Of a DNA stretch of 64,000 bases, positions 62,590-64,000 are shown piece after piece. The position numbers were made by a program, and so were the translations under genes. The first letter of the stretch is position 1. Each line of letters opens with the position of its first letter. The stretch is from Serilophus lunatus (taxonomy: Eukaryota > Chordata > Aves > Passeriformes > Eurylaimidae). The DNA lies in assembly GCA_013399895.1 (NCBI GenBank), contig VXBA01001277.1, forward strand, positions 52,756 through 116,755, in the 5' to 3' direction. The notes under the pieces were generated by a model that was not told where the DNA came from, made no database searches, and saw only the letters and a program-made list of their open reading frames with translations.

Positions 62590-63054
62590 CTTCCTTTGTA
62601 CTTGGCATTGGTAAGGCTGCCCCTTGAGTACTGTGTTCAGTTCTGAGCCCCTCAGTTTAAAAAAGATGTTTTGTTGCTGGAATGTGTCCAGAGAAGGGCA
62701 ATGAGGGTTGTGAAGGGGCTGAAGCACAAGCTCTATGAGGAGCAGCTGAGGGAGCTGGGATTGTTCAGCCTGGAGAAGAGGAGTCTCAGGGATGACCTTA
62801 TCACTGTCTATAACTACCTGAAAGGAAGTTGTAGGCAGGCGAGGATTGGTTTCTTCTCTCAGGCTCCGAGTAACAGGATGAGGGGGCACAGTCTTAGGCT
62901 TTGTCAGGGGAGGGTTAGGTTGGATATGAGGCTAAACTTTTACACAGAGAGAGTGATTTCCCATTGGAATGGGCTTCCCAGGGAGGTGGTGGAGTCACCG
63001 TCCTTGAATGTGTTTAAGGATAGGTTGGATGATGAACTTAGTGACATGGTTTAG
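62590..63054 (+). pseudogene. CR1 ORF2 C-terminal region, open frame
   Basis: A 127-codon open frame (62671-63054) carries the conserved C-terminal part of CR1 ORF2: 'ECVQRRAMRVVKGL', 'LRELGLFSLEKRSLRDDLI', 'VISHWNGLPREVVESPSL' and 'FKDRLDDELSDMV', followed by a stop as in intact elements. Its role in the active protein is not established. The frame upstream (62590-62670, 'tacttggcattggtaaggctgcccc') is the same region before a frameshift. Cut from its RT by the internal deletion. Confidence 0.9.
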
Positions 63055-63166
63055 ATGGTTTAGATGATGGATTGGTGTTGGATAGGTTGTTAAGTTAGGT
63101 AAAAGGTTGGACTTGATGATCTCTACAGTCTTTTCCAATCTTGTTAATTCTGTGTAATTCTGTGTA

Positions 63167-64000
63167 AAAAATGTTAGTTTATAAAGAATCAGCATCATCA
63201 TTTACTGTTTTAGTCTTTTAAAACCAGATTAGCTAATATTTTCCAGTAATTATGTACCTATACTTGATCTTGCCCAGGGGTGAGCATTAGATGTTGTCCT
63301 GAGGTTTTTATAATCTTTTGTTGCATATGCACTTAGCAGCATCAAGCAAAGAAAGGAGGAATAACCAGGTTTTCTGACTGGACCATGCCCATCAACAAAT
63401 GTCTGGATTTCTGTTTGTATCATAACTCATACATAAGTCAGAGTATAAGGTTGTGCAAACCTTGAAGTAAGTTGGAAATTATACTTAAAAATAAAAATAT
63501 CCCCATGCCATTTACATATAAAGTGGTGTGTGATTAGATCAATTCTGATCAATGTGTATATCCTTTGGCAATTACTAGAGTAATTGCTATAAGGTATACA
63601 ATAGAAGGATATATTGCATTTTTTTCATATGCAGAATAATTGACCTAAAAAATGAGTGTTCTCTGTTATAATTCTTAATAAGTTGTGACACTGGAAGAAA
63701 ATTGAGTCTCATTAGTTGTACAAGGCAATAAGATTTAATTAGATAATTTTTAAAGGTTTTCCTCTTCGCTATTACTTATTTCCCCATTGCAGTGGTTTAG
63801 AATCTGTAGGGTTTGTAGAACACCTATATAGTTTTACATTATACTAAGTTATTCTCTTTCCTCTGAGCCTGGAGCATTTCTTGTCCACGTGGGGACAAAA
63901 GGGAATCTAACAATGGAGCATGTCAAAAAATATCATCTATATCTGAAATCTTTATGTATCTCACTTTCTCACTTTAGTTCTTTAGGAAAAAAAAAAAAAA
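63167..64000. other. Unique AT-rich sequence to window end
   Basis: No gene or repeat recognised. The window ends in a run of at least 12 A, which may continue beyond it. Confidence 0.5.

Larger units (their letters stand above)
58850..63166 (+). mobile_element. Long CR1 LINE (plus strand), split by an LTR-like element
   Basis: The most complete CR1 in the window. In order: remnant of the ORF1 end with a decayed SGNH/esterase-like 'DSLRG' block (about 58880-59150), a deletion into the ORF2 endonuclease (59200-60018), insertion of an LTR-like element (60019-61693), the ORF2 spacer and N-terminal RT (61694-62579), a deletion removing RT motifs B and C, the ORF2 C-terminus (62590-63054), then a short 3' UTR ending in two 'aattctgtgt' units. 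Several parts keep long open frames, suggesting it is younger than the other CR1 pieces here, but it cannot be active. Confidence 0.93.

Noticed and set aside
1..64000. CRISPR arrays, tRNA or rRNA genes, bacterial operons
   Set aside because: No spaced direct repeats, no cloverleaf with A/B boxes, and the CR1/ERV content is that of a bird nuclear genome.

Overview
The window looks like AT-rich, gene-poor nuclear DNA from a bird. The evidence is the repeat content: many pieces of CR1 (chicken repeat 1) LINE elements, several with the avian CR1 3' terminus (a 'GATGATCTCTAAGGTTCCTTCCAACC'-type stretch followed by a short ATTCTGTG-like octamer repeat), plus LTRs of avian endogenous-retrovirus (ERV) type. 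I found no convincing host exon, tRNA, rRNA or other structural RNA gene. The longer open reading frames all fall inside CR1 or LTR sequence. The window is best read as an intergenic or intronic gene desert.

Layout. A CR1 3' end opens the window (1-54), followed by unique AT-rich sequence. A decayed LTR-like repeat lies at 5825-6595, CR1 tails at 7266-7832 and 11905-12312, a minus-strand LTR at 15823-16461, a compact minus-strand LTR of alpharetrovirus/ERVK type at 18047-18404, and a CR1 tail at 18647-18805. Next come two LTRs of one family in opposite orientation, separated by 16 bp (20740-21176 and 21193-21623), and an assembly gap (21851-21879). A long minus-strand CR1 carrying reverse transcriptase lies at 22667-24810. 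It is split by a solo LTR at 24051-24566, whose 5-bp target duplication can be verified against the reconstructed empty CR1 site.

From 24811 to 33441 there is no clear repeat. A textbook solo LTR is at 33442-34005, a CR1 fragment at 35985-36472, then another long unique stretch. A GC-rich, CpG-containing LTR-like element with 5-bp near-identical flanks lies at 43115-44521. After about 10 kb of unique sequence come a minus-strand CR1 (54484-55801), a short CR1 tail (56353-56430), and a long plus-strand CR1 (58850-63166). That last element retains part of an SGNH/ORF1-like region, endonuclease, part of reverse transcriptase and the ORF2 C-terminus. It is interrupted by a 1.7-kb LTR-like element (60019-61693) and has lost the reverse-transcriptase YADD/FADD segment by deletion.

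No genes act together here. What can be read is the insertion history: CR1 copies arrived first and LTR elements nested into two of them at almost the same point of ORF2. The rest is unique sequence with a few unusual local structures (a perfect 24-bp palindrome, G/C-run tracts, an inverted LTR pair) and a few stretches that look as if they could be conserved non-coding elements. I did not find evidence of a new biological system.
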